From the NCBI GenBank assembly GCA_965205955.1, contig OZ242192.1, forward strand, positions 2,294,001 through 2,358,000: 64,000 nt of DNA, in the 5' to 3' direction. The position numbers were made by a program, and so were the translations under genes. The notes under the pieces are model-generated. The model was not told the DNA's origin and did no database searches. It saw only the letters and a program-made list of their open reading frames with translations. Source of the stretch: G965202915 sp965205955 (GTDB lineage Bacteria > Pseudomonadota > Gammaproteobacteria > Eutrophobiales > Eutrophobiaceae). The stretch's first letter is position 1. Each line of letters begins with the position of its first letter. Of this stretch, positions 46,934-54,824 are shown piece by piece.

Positions 46934-47373
46934 GAGGTTCCCCTGCCGCTTGTGCAGCCGGTCATATTTTCGGGGGGTGGGGGTGAACACTGCTATGTTT
47001 GCAGCCTGGTGTATATTGGTATCTTTCATAGTCTCCGTCTCACTAGTGTAATTTAGTAATTGAGTGTGGTTTAGTAATTGAAAGTCGCTTCGGCATTTTT
47101 ATTGCAATACGCTACCCACAATTATAGCAGATTTTTTCAGTTTCTCAAACCCTCTTGGTAAAAATTCCGCCTTGCGCTTTCCTCATCGGGCCGGCTTGCC
47201 CGGCGGAGATTTGTGTGATTCTGTTTTGGGCTGGGTCAGATTAGCGTAACGAATGTTATAATCAATGCAGGCTGGGTAAGTAGCGCACCAATACTCTATT
47301 TAACAAGTCTTAGCTCTAAAGTCTCTTGAGTCTGTTTTAGTCGCTGGCTGATTTGTGAGCATGAGCTACCTGC
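46934..47373. other. Intergenic region upstream of the giant surface-protein gene
   Basis: About 440 bases (344 if the ATG at 47029 is used). It should contain the promoter and regulatory sites of the surface-protein gene. Direct repeats at 47052-47081 are listed separately. A TATAAT at 47257-47262 points the wrong way and lacks a -35 box. No gene was recognised. Confidence 0.5.
47052..47081. repeat. Two 12-base direct repeats, 18-base period, upstream of surface-protein gene
   Basis: TTTAGTAATTGA occurs at 47052-47063 and again at 47070-47081. On the gene strand this is TCAATTACTAAA twice, about 25-50 bases before the upstream ATG. Such spacing could be a regulator binding site; a palindrome CACTAGTG lies next to it at 47041-47048. 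Confidence 0.5.
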
Positions 47374-47745
47374 CTACAACTTCACTATCAACCCAACTGC
47401 GGCGATGATGACGCCGGCAAGGATGATGTTCCAGCGTTGCATTCTCATTTCTAATTTGGCCATTTGTGCGGCTATTTTCATTTCCAATGCGGCTATTTGT
47501 CCGGTCATTCGTTCGGTCATTTTTGTTTCCGATGCGGCGATTTGTCCGGTCATTTGTGCGGTCATTTTTGTTTCCGATGCGGCGATTTGTCCGGCGATTT
47601 GTCCGACTATTTTCGTTTCTAATTCGGCAAGGTCGGTTTTGGTCGCTACGTCTGCGGGGGATCCGAGTCCTTCTACTGCTCTTTCGGCGGTGTCCTCGGA
47701 TACGTGGGCTTCTATCAGGGCTTTGTACAGGGCGGTTGTGCTCAT
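47374..47745 (-). CDS. Small coiled-coil membrane protein, copy A (DUF1640-like)
   Basis: A 123-residue protein with an N-terminal MSTTALYKALIEAHVSEDTA segment and a heptad-rich coiled coil containing three 15-residue repeats (GQIAASETKMTAQMT and variants). It ends in a single C-terminal membrane helix (WNIILAGVIIAAVGLIVKL). Architecture resembles small DUF1640/CCDC90-like bacterial proteins, which have no established function. It is a tandem duplicate of the gene at 47776-48156. The Met/Arg-rich frames on the opposite strand are shadows. Confidence 0.75.
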   Translation of the reverse strand: MSTTALYKALIEAHVSEDTAERAVEGLGSPADVATKTDLAELETKIVGQIAGQIAASETKMTAQMTGQIAASETKMTERMTGQIAALEMKIAAQMAKLEMRMQRWNIILAGVIIAAVGLIVKL

Positions 47746-47775
47746 GGTTGTTGTCTCGACAATTTAATCATCTGC

Positions 47776-48156
47776 CTATAGCTTCACGATCAACCCAAAT
47801 GCGGTGAGCATCAATCCAACTGCGGCGATGATGACGCTGGCAAGGATGATGTTCCAGCGTTGCATTCTCATTTCTAATTCGGCTATTTGTGCGGTCATTT
47901 TCGTTTCCGATGCGGCTACTCGTTCGGTCATTTTTGTTTCCGATGCGGCGATTTGTCCGGTCATTTGTGCGGTCATTTTTGTTTCCGATGCGGCTATTTG
48001 TCCGGCGATTTGTCCGACTATTTTCGTTTCTAATTCGGCAAGGTCGGTTTTGGTCGCTGCGTCTGCGGGGGATCCGAGTCCTTCCACTGCTCTTTCGGCG
48101 GTGTCCTCGGATACGTGGGCTTCTATCAGGGCTTTGTACAGGGCGGTTGTGCTCAT
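47776..48156 (-). CDS. Small coiled-coil membrane protein, copy B (DUF1640-like)
   Basis: A 126-residue paralogue of the gene at 47374. The first 60 residues are nearly identical. It differs in the coiled coil, which has lost part of a 15-residue repeat, and in the C-terminal helix, which is longer (IAAVGLMLTAFGLIVKL). The two copies are 30 bases apart on the same strand, so they arose by tandem duplication and are probably co-transcribed. Confidence 0.75.
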   Translation of the reverse strand: MSTTALYKALIEAHVSEDTAERAVEGLGSPADAATKTDLAELETKIVGQIAGQIAASETKMTAQMTGQIAASETKMTERVAASETKMTAQIAELEMRMQRWNIILASVIIAAVGLMLTAFGLIVKL

Positions 48157-48431
48157 GGTTGTTATGCCGAACAGTTCGGGAGCGGGTTTGGTTTCGATCG
48201 TTTCAATTCAATCATCAGAATTGTTCCTCTTTCATAAGTATGATCTGTCAGAGCTCTTGGGCACTAAGCTAAATTGTTAATGGCCTAAACTTTGTATAGC
48301 AGGATTATGGGGGGTTGTCAATGGTTTTTAAACCCTCAACCCCTCTCCCTCTGGGTGTTACGTCAGGGGTGAGGGGGATACTGCCGGTTTTTTAAATGAT
48401 TTCGGCATTGGGCGCAATCTGGTACACTGGG

Positions 48432-49424
48432 ATGATGAAGGGATTGGTGGATGGTTTTCAAAGAAGGGTAGACTACCTGCGTATTTCTGTGACGGATCGT
48501 TGTGATTTTCGCTGTGTGTATTGTATGGAAGAGGATATGCAGTTTGCGCCTCGTGCTAAGCTGCTGACTCTGGAAGAGTTGCTTTGGGTAGCCCGGGCGT
48601 TTACGCAGTTGGGGGTGCGGAAAATCAGGATCACGGGGGGTGAGCCGCTTGTGAGAAGGAATGTGCTTGATCTGCTGAATGAGCTGGGACATCTGCCGGG
48701 TTTGGCGGAGTTGGTGATTACGACTAACGGTTCGCGGCTTGCGGATATGGCGCAGGAACTCAGAATGGCGGGGGTGAAACGGGTTAATGTGAGTCTGGAT
48801 TCTCTGGACCCGGTTAAATTCCGGGATATAACGCGGGTGGGTGAGTTGGAACGGGTGCTGGCGGGGATCGAGGCGGCTCTGCAAGCGGGTTTTGATCGGG
48901 TGAAAATTAATGCGGTTATTTTGAAGAATCGGAACCATGAGGAGGTGCTGGATCTGGTGAGCTTTGCGGTGGAGCGAGGGATCGATGTTAGTTTTATCGA
49001 GGAAATGCCGCTGGGAGTAAATAGTGATCATGATCGGGCAGCGGTGTATTACTCGAGTGATGAGATCAGGCGTGATATCGAGGAGAAATTCAGGCTTGTG
49101 GAGACGGATGAGTCTACGGGAGGGCCGTCCCGGTATTTCAGGTTGGCGGGGGTGAGTACGCGGGTGGGTTTTATATCGCCGCATAGTCATAATTTTTGTG
49201 ATCGGTGTAATCGTGTGCGGTTGACTTGCGAGGGGCGTCTGTTGCTTTGCCTGGGACAGGAGCATTCGGTGGATCTGAAGGAGGTGATTCGGGCTAATCC
49301 GGGTGATCTGGAGGCGCTGAAACAGGCGATCGTGGATTCGATGGCGATTAAACCAAAGGGGCATGATTTTGATCTGGGGGCGAAACCGGTGATTTTTCGG
49401 CATATGAATGTGACGGGGGGGTAG
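48432..49424 (+). CDS. moaA: GTP 3',8-cyclase MoaA
   Basis: A radical-SAM enzyme of about 330 residues that starts molybdenum cofactor synthesis from GTP. The SAM-cluster cysteines are Cys24, Cys28 and Cys31 (RCDFRCVYC). The second cluster is in CDRCNRVRLTCEGRLLLCLG, and the protein ends in the conserved Gly-Gly tail (MNVTGG). ATG 48432 or 48435 is the likely start; the frame opens at 48396. Codon choice is markedly G-rich. fdhD follows within 6 bases, linking both to a molybdoenzyme such as formate dehydrogenase, which is not in the window. Confidence 0.95.
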   Translation: MMKGLVDGFQRRVDYLRISVTDRCDFRCVYCMEEDMQFAPRAKLLTLEELLWVARAFTQLGVRKIRITGGEPLVRRNVLDLLNELGHLPGLAELVITTNGSRLADMAQELRMAGVKRVNVSLDSLDPVKFRDITRVGELERVLAGIEAALQAGFDRVKINAVILKNRNHEEVLDLVSFAVERGIDVSFIEEMPLGVNSDHDRAAVYYSSDEIRRDIEEKFRLVETDESTGGPSRYFRLAGVSTRVGFISPHSHNFCDRCNRVRLTCEGRLLLCLGQEHSVDLKEVIRANPGDLEALKQAIVDSMAIKPKGHDFDLGAKPVIFRHMNVTGG

Positions 49425-49430
49425 TGCGCA

Positions 49431-50306
49431 TTGCGCTATAGTCCTGAGTTGACGAGCGCGGGCCTGCCTGCTACACAGCGGGCCTGCGCTATGGATGAGT
49501 ATCAGAATCGCCGTGAGTTGAACGTGGCGGATGAGCGGCCGTTGACGATCTATGTGGATAGTTATGAGATTGTGACGCTGATGACGATCGGTTCAGATCC
49601 GGAGTTGCTTGTGCTTGGTTATCTGAAAAATCAGGGGCTGATCGATGCGCTGGAGGAGGTTGTGTCGGTGCAGGTGGATTGGGAGGTGGCGGCGGCGGCG
49701 GTGACGACTACTTCGGAGCGGGATGATTGGCAGGAGAGACTGGGACCGAGGATCGTGACTACGGGCTGTGGGCAGGGGACGGTTTTCGGGGATGTTATGG
49801 CGAGTCTGGATGAGCAGGTTATTGCGCCGGTCCGGTTGAAGCAGTCGGAGATTTACGCGCTGTTGAAAAACCTGAATGAGTATAATGATGTGTATAGAAG
49901 TGCCGGAGCCGTGCATGGCTGCGCTTTGTGCGAGGGTTCGTCTGTTTTGTTTTTTGTAGAGGACGTGGGGCGGCATAATGCGGTGGATGTGATCGCGGGC
50001 AAGATGTGGCTGGAGGGTATGTCGGGGGCGGGTAAGTTTTTTTATACTACGGGGCGGCTGAGTTCGGAGATGGTGTTGAAGGTTGCGCAGATGGGGATCC
50101 CGGCGTTGCTGTCGCGTTCAGGGATTACGAATATGGGGCTGAGGCTTGCGCAGGATAAGGGTATCACGCTGATTTCGCGTTTACAGCGCAAGCATTTTCT
50201 GGTGTACAACGGTACGGAGTATATTGATTATGATGTTTCGTTGCCGCCAAAGCTGGAGGTGAGTAATGTGCAGCGGGCGCAGGACACTGGTTTGACTCCC
50301 CGCTGA
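49431..50306 (+). CDS. fdhD: Formate dehydrogenase accessory sulfurtransferase FdhD
   Basis: A protein of up to 291 residues, recognised by HGCALCEG, FFVEDVGRHNAVDVIAGK, FYTTGRLSSEMV and PALLSRSGIT, the core of the FdhD family. The TTG at 49431 is the longest start; ATG 49491 (MDEYQNRREL) is a credible alternative. In E. coli FdhD passes sulfur from IscS to the molybdenum cofactor of formate dehydrogenase. The adjacent moaA supports a cofactor role. Confidence 0.92.
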   Translation: MRYSPELTSAGLPATQRACAMDEYQNRRELNVADERPLTIYVDSYEIVTLMTIGSDPELLVLGYLKNQGLIDALEEVVSVQVDWEVAAAAVTTTSERDDWQERLGPRIVTTGCGQGTVFGDVMASLDEQVIAPVRLKQSEIYALLKNLNEYNDVYRSAGAVHGCALCEGSSVLFFVEDVGRHNAVDVIAGKMWLEGMSGAGKFFYTTGRLSSEMVLKVAQMGIPALLSRSGITNMGLRLAQDKGITLISRLQRKHFLVYNGTEYIDYDVSLPPKLEVSNVQRAQDTGLTPR

Positions 50307-50742
50307 TAAAGGGGGGGGGGAAGTCAAGTGCCTCCTTCTCTGCAATTTATATGTTGTTTTTGCCTTTGTGGAGAGGCCACTCTACAAAGGGGGCGTGAGG
50401 GGCACCGACCGCAATTAGGGGAGGATCTCATTACATTATCGGCCATCCGTCCTGACCGGGATATGCGCCGTTTCCAGGAGCGTTTGCGTACTCGTCGCCT
50501 TGACGGCGGTGATGCGCAAAATGTTGCGGCTGCTGAATGCGATCGCGCGGCGCGGTACACCGTGGGTAGAAAATTATCCACAAACCGCTTAAAAGGCTTG
50601 ACTTGGAACACAGATACTCCTGCGATCATGTACACGAAAGCAGGAATGGCGGGGGTGGCGCAGGCATGGCAGGGGCAGGTCCCGGGACTCTTTCGACCAA
50701 AATTCCGCATTTCTCCCGCGCTCATGCAATATCCGGGTTAGA
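50307..50742. other. Intergenic region before the DUF2723 array
   Basis: About 435 bases. Frames on both strands exist but lack family resemblance or start signals. TTGACT at 50598-50603 is a possible -35 box with a poor -10 partner. No tRNA or clear terminator was seen; a G run follows the fdhD stop. Confidence 0.45.
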
Positions 50743-52773
50743 ATGCCCGGCGTGGTGACCTCTATCGCAAATCGCTTCGCCTTGCCGGCGATACGCCGAT
50801 GCGACGCTCTGGCCCTGGTCGCGTCGGTGATCGGCCCTTTGCTGCTCTATGTGCGCACGCTGCCGCACACGGTCGTTCTGGAGGACGACGGCATGTTCCT
50901 GATGGTGGCAGCGCATCTCGGCATCGCCCACCCGCCCGGTTATCCGCTGCATACACTGTTGAGTCATCCGTTCACCTGGCTTCCCTTCGGCACACCGGCG
51001 TTCGCCGGTCATCTGTCGAGCGCGGTGTTTGGCGCGCTGGCGTGTGGCATGGTGTATCTGTGCGCCCGTTTGCTGCGCACCGGCTGGCTGCCGGCTTTGA
51101 CCGCCGCCTGGCTGTTGGGCGCCTCGGAGCATTTCTGGTCGCAGGCCATCATCACCGAAGTCTACACGCTCAATGCGCTGCTGCTGTTCACGGTCTATGC
51201 GCTGATCCTCCATGGTGTTCGCCACCCGGCGCAATCCGCTATCTGGATCGCGGCCGCATCGCTCTACGGACTGAGCCTGGCGAACCACTGGCCGCTGATG
51301 GTCCTGGCCTTTCCGGGCCTGCTGCTGGCTGCCCTGCCGGTGCGCAAAACGCTGCTCCCCAGGCTGCCTTTGCTGGTTGCGGTTTCCCTGCTGGCCGCGA
51401 TGCTGCCCTACACGTGGATGGTAGGGCGCTCCTGGTCGGAGCCGCTCATCAGCTTCTACGGCCCGATCTCCGATTGGAAGGGATTCTGGTTCTATGTCAG
51501 CCGAAGCGGTTATTCGGAAGTCGATACCAGCGCCGTCGCCGGCTGGCTGGACCGCCTTGGGTATCTGCAATGGTTTGGCAGACAACTCTTCTGGCAACTG
51601 ACGCCGCCAGGTTGCCTGCTCGCCCTGTTGGGCCTCGTCGTTCTGGCGCGGCAGCGACTGAGCGAGACAGGTTCGGGCCTGCTCGTGTTTGTGGGCAACA
51701 GCCTTATGCTGATCCTGTTGCTGGGCTTCGAATTCGATGCCTTTCAGGTCTCGATATTCCGGCCCTATACACTGGCCTGCTACGGGATGATGGCGCTCTG
51801 GCTGGCAGTTGCCCTGGAGTTTCTGCCTGGATACGCGCGCGCCCGGTTCAGGGTCTTCGCCGGCCGGCGCGGCCCGATCGCGATCGGAGCGGCGGTTGCA
51901 GGCATGGTCGTCTTTCTGGTGCAGGCGAACTGGCCTTTGAACGACCGCTCCGCCAGTGACTTCACACAGCGCTACGCCGATACGATATTCAGCCTGCTGC
52001 CCCAGAATGCGGTGCTGTTCGTCTACGGCGATATGGATACAGGTCCGCTGGGTTACTACCAGTTTGTCGAGCAACGCCGGACGGATATCACAATGCTGGA
52101 GCTGCAGGGCCTGGTGTATGGGAAACGTCTGTTTGAGTTTTCGCTGCCCCAAGAGCGCAAAGAGAAAAGATTGTGGGAGTTCATCGACGGAACCAAGCGC
52201 ACCGTGTTCTTCACAACCGATAAGGGATTCCCAAAGCGCCACGGGATTCGCCACCATGGTTTCGTCAAGGAACTCGTTCGCGGTTCCAAGCCCGGCACCG
52301 TTGAGTTGAAGCCCAATACGGCGATCGAACGCTATTTCGAATACCTCGTACACCTGAGGCCCGTCGACAGATGGGAGCAGCTGCGCCGGAACGAGTTGCT
52401 CTACGCATATGGTGGCTACCTGGGATACGTCGTATTTTCGGACGATCCTGGCCTGCTAAAACGAATGCAACCTGCGCTTGAACTGGCAAATCGGAATATC
52501 TTCGCACTCATCGGGATGATGGAAGTGTTGCTGCAAAATGACGGTGATTCACATCTGGCCCAGATTGAAGCCTGGCTCGGGGACGTGCAGCACTGGCAAC
52601 ACGAGTTCCTGACCAGGGAGTGGCGGGCCCGGTTTCTCTATTGGCAAGGGGTCTTGCGGCTTCGCCTGGGCGACAAGGGCGCTGCGCTGGAATTGTTCAG
52701 AAAATCGCGCGCCGTCTATCCCCTTGAGAACAATGAGTCCATCAAGGCTTTGATGAAGCGATATGCCCATTGA
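50743..52773 (+). CDS. DUF2723 membrane protein, copy 1 (TMEM260-like GT-C glycosyltransferase family)
   Basis: A 676-residue protein. Residues 1-390 hold roughly 8-10 membrane segments with the DUF2723 signature: a first-loop acidic motif LEDDG (Asp48/Asp49), then GIAHPPGYPLHTLLSHPFTW, LSSAVFGA and ITEVYTLNALL. This is the layout of GT-C enzymes that use a lipid-linked sugar, with the catalytic acid in the first external loop. Residues 430-676 are soluble and end in a TPR-like segment (FLYWQGVLRLRLGDKGAALELF). The vertebrate relative TMEM260 is an O-mannosyltransferase; for bacterial members the sugar and acceptor are unknown. It is the first of four tandem paralogues. The start has no clear Shine-Dalgarno sequence. 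Confidence 0.85.
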   Translation: MPGVVTSIANRFALPAIRRCDALALVASVIGPLLLYVRTLPHTVVLEDDGMFLMVAAHLGIAHPPGYPLHTLLSHPFTWLPFGTPAFAGHLSSAVFGALACGMVYLCARLLRTGWLPALTAAWLLGASEHFWSQAIITEVYTLNALLLFTVYALILHGVRHPAQSAIWIAAASLYGLSLANHWPLMVLAFPGLLLAALPVRKTLLPRLPLLVAVSLLAAMLPYTWMVGRSWSEPLISFYGPISDWKGFWFYVSRSGYSEVDTSAVAGWLDRLGYLQWFGRQLFWQLTPPGCLLALLGLVVLARQRLSETGSGLLVFVGNSLMLILLLGFEFDAFQVSIFRPYTLACYGMMALWLAVALEFLPGYARARFRVFAGRRGPIAIGAAVAGMVVFLVQANWPLNDRSASDFTQRYADTIFSLLPQNAVLFVYGDMDTGPLGYYQFVEQRRTDITMLELQGLVYGKRLFEFSLPQERKEKRLWEFIDGTKRTVFFTTDKGFPKRHGIRHHGFVKELVRGSKPGTVELKPNTAIERYFEYLVHLRPVDRWEQLRRNELLYAYGGYLGYVVFSDDPGLLKRMQPALELANRNIFALIGMMEVLLQNDGDSHLAQIEAWLGDVQHWQHEFLTREWRARFLYWQGVLRLRLGDKGAALELFRKSRAVYPLENNESIKALMKRYAH

Positions 52774-52790
52774 ACGCCTCCTAAGTTAGA

Positions 52791-54824
52791 ATGCCCGGTA
52801 TGGTGACATCCGTGACGAACCGCTTCGCCTTGCCGGCGATACGCCGATGCGACGCCCTGGCCCTGACCGCGTCGGTGATCGGCCCTTTGCTGCTCTATGT
52901 GCGCACGCTGCCGCACACGGTCGTTCTGGAGGACGACGGCCTGTTCCTGATGGTGGCAGCGCATCTCGGCATCGCCCATCCGCCCGGCTATCCGCTGCAC
53001 ACGCTGTTGAGCCATCCGTTCACCTGGCTTCCCTTCGGAACTCCGGCGTTCGCCGGTCATCTGTCGAGCGCGGTGTTTGGCGCACTGGCGTGCGGCATGG
53101 TGTATCTGTGCGCCCGTTTGCTGCGCACCGGCTGGCTGCCAGCCCTGGCCGCCGCCTGGCTGTTGGGCGCCTCGGAGCATTTCTGGTCGCAGGCCATCAT
53201 CACCGAAGTCTATACGCTCAACGCGCTGCTGCTGTTCACGGTCTATGCGCTGATCCTCCATGGTGTTCGCCATCCGGCGCAATCCGCTATCTGGATCGCG
53301 GCCGCAGCGATCTACGGGTTGAGCCTGGCAAACCACTGGCCGCTGATGGTCCTGGCCTTTCCGGGCCTGCTGCTGGCTGCCCTGCCGGTGCGCAAGACGC
53401 TGCTCCCCAGGCTGCCTTTGCTGGTTGCGACTTCCCTACTGGCTGCGGTGCTGCCCTATACGTGGATGGTATTGCGCTCCTGGTCGGAGCCGCTCACCAG
53501 CTTCTACGGCCCGATCACTAATTGGGAAGGATTCTGGTTCTATATCAGCAGAAGCGGTTATTCGGAAGTCGATACCAGCGCCGTCGCGGGCTGGCTGGAC
53601 CGCCTTGCGTACCTGCGCTGGTTCAGCGGGCAACTTTTCTGGCAACTAACTCCGCCAGGTTGCCTGCTTGCCCTGTTGGGCCTCGCCGTTTTGGCGCGAC
53701 GGCGACTGAGTGAGGCGGGTTCGGGCCTGCTTGTGTTTCTGGGCAACAGCCTTATGCTGATCCTGTTGCTGGCCTTCGAATTCAATGCGTTTCAGGTCGC
53801 GATATTCCGGCCCTATGCACTGGTCTGCTACGGGATGGCGGCGCTCTGGCTGGCGGTTGGCCTGGAGTTTCTGCCTGGATATGCAGGCGGCCGGTTCAGG
53901 GTCTTTGCCGACCGGCGCCGGGTCTGGACCGGCCTGATGGGCGTGGCGGTTGCGGGCATGGCCGTCTTTCTGGTGCAGGCAAACTGGCGTTTGAACGACC
54001 GCTCCGCCAGCGACTTCGCACAGCGCTACGCCGATACGATATTCAGCCTGCTACCCGAAGATGCGGTGCTGTTCGTCTCTGGCGATGCGGAGACAAGTCC
54101 GCTGGGATACTACCGCTTTGTCGAGCAGCGCCGGGCGGATATCATGCTGCTAAGCCAGCAGGGAGTGGTTTATAAGAAGCGCCTGTTTACATCAAGGCAG
54201 CCCCAAGAGCGCAAAACGGAAATCCTGCGGGAGTTCGTCGACGGAACCAGGCGCACCGTGTTCTTCACGACCGATAAGGGATCCCCAAAGCACCACGGGG
54301 TTCGCCATCACGGTTTCGTCAAGGAATTCGTTCGCGGCTCCAAGCCCGGCACCGTGGAGTTGAAGCTCAATACGGCGGGGGAGCACTATTTCGAATACCT
54401 CGCGCACCTGAAACCCATTGGCGGATGGGAGCAGATGCGCCGGAACCATTTGCTCTACATCTATGGGGGCTACCTGGGATACGTCGTCTTGTCGGACGAC
54501 CCGGACCTGCTAAAACGAATGCAAGCTGCGCTCGAACTGGCAAATCGGGAGGTCTACTCTCTCAATGGGATGGCGGAAGTGTTGCTGGCGTACGGCGGCG
54601 ATTCGCATTTTCTCCAGGTCGAAGCATGGTTCGAGGAGGCGCAACACCGGCAAGGCAGGTCCATTCCCAGGAAATGGCAGGGCCGGTTTCTCTATTGGCA
54701 AGGTGTCTTGCAGCTCCGCCTGGGCGACAAGGACGCTGCGCTGGCTTTGTTCAGAAAATCTCGCACCGTCTATCCCCATCCGGACAATGAAAGCATCAGG
54801 GCCCTGAAGCACTTTGACCGATGA
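52791..54824 (+). CDS. DUF2723 membrane protein, copy 2
   Basis: A 677-residue paralogue beginning 17 bases after copy 1 stops. The N-terminal 200 residues are nearly identical to copy 1, including LEDDG and HPPGYPLH, and the DNA around the start (gttagaatgcccgg) is shared too. Differences concentrate after about residue 400 in the soluble C-terminal half. Its stop overlaps the start of copy 3 (ATGA), so the two are translationally coupled. Confidence 0.85.
   Translation: MPGMVTSVTNRFALPAIRRCDALALTASVIGPLLLYVRTLPHTVVLEDDGLFLMVAAHLGIAHPPGYPLHTLLSHPFTWLPFGTPAFAGHLSSAVFGALACGMVYLCARLLRTGWLPALAAAWLLGASEHFWSQAIITEVYTLNALLLFTVYALILHGVRHPAQSAIWIAAAAIYGLSLANHWPLMVLAFPGLLLAALPVRKTLLPRLPLLVATSLLAAVLPYTWMVLRSWSEPLTSFYGPITNWEGFWFYISRSGYSEVDTSAVAGWLDRLAYLRWFSGQLFWQLTPPGCLLALLGLAVLARRRLSEAGSGLLVFLGNSLMLILLLAFEFNAFQVAIFRPYALVCYGMAALWLAVGLEFLPGYAGGRFRVFADRRRVWTGLMGVAVAGMAVFLVQANWRLNDRSASDFAQRYADTIFSLLPEDAVLFVSGDAETSPLGYYRFVEQRRADIMLLSQQGVVYKKRLFTSRQPQERKTEILREFVDGTRRTVFFTTDKGSPKHHGVRHHGFVKEFVRGSKPGTVELKLNTAGEHYFEYLAHLKPIGGWEQMRRNHLLYIYGGYLGYVVLSDDPDLLKRMQAALELANREVYSLNGMAEVLLAYGGDSHFLQVEAWFEEAQHRQGRSIPRKWQGRFLYWQGVLQLRLGDKDAALALFRKSRTVYPHPDNESIRALKHFDR

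Noticed and set aside
48363..49403. 346-codon minus-strand frame
   Set aside because: Antisense to moaA, which has all radical-SAM cysteines.
50324..50741. Overlapping 133-137-codon frames on both strands before the DUF2723 array
   Set aside because: Neither shows family features or a ribosome binding site, and their amino acid composition is unlike a folded protein.
50722..52353. 543-codon minus-strand frame, with similar ones opposite the other DUF2723 copies
   Set aside because: Antisense to the DUF2723 genes. The Gln/Arg/His-rich repeats simply mirror the membrane-protein codons and recur because the genes are duplicated.
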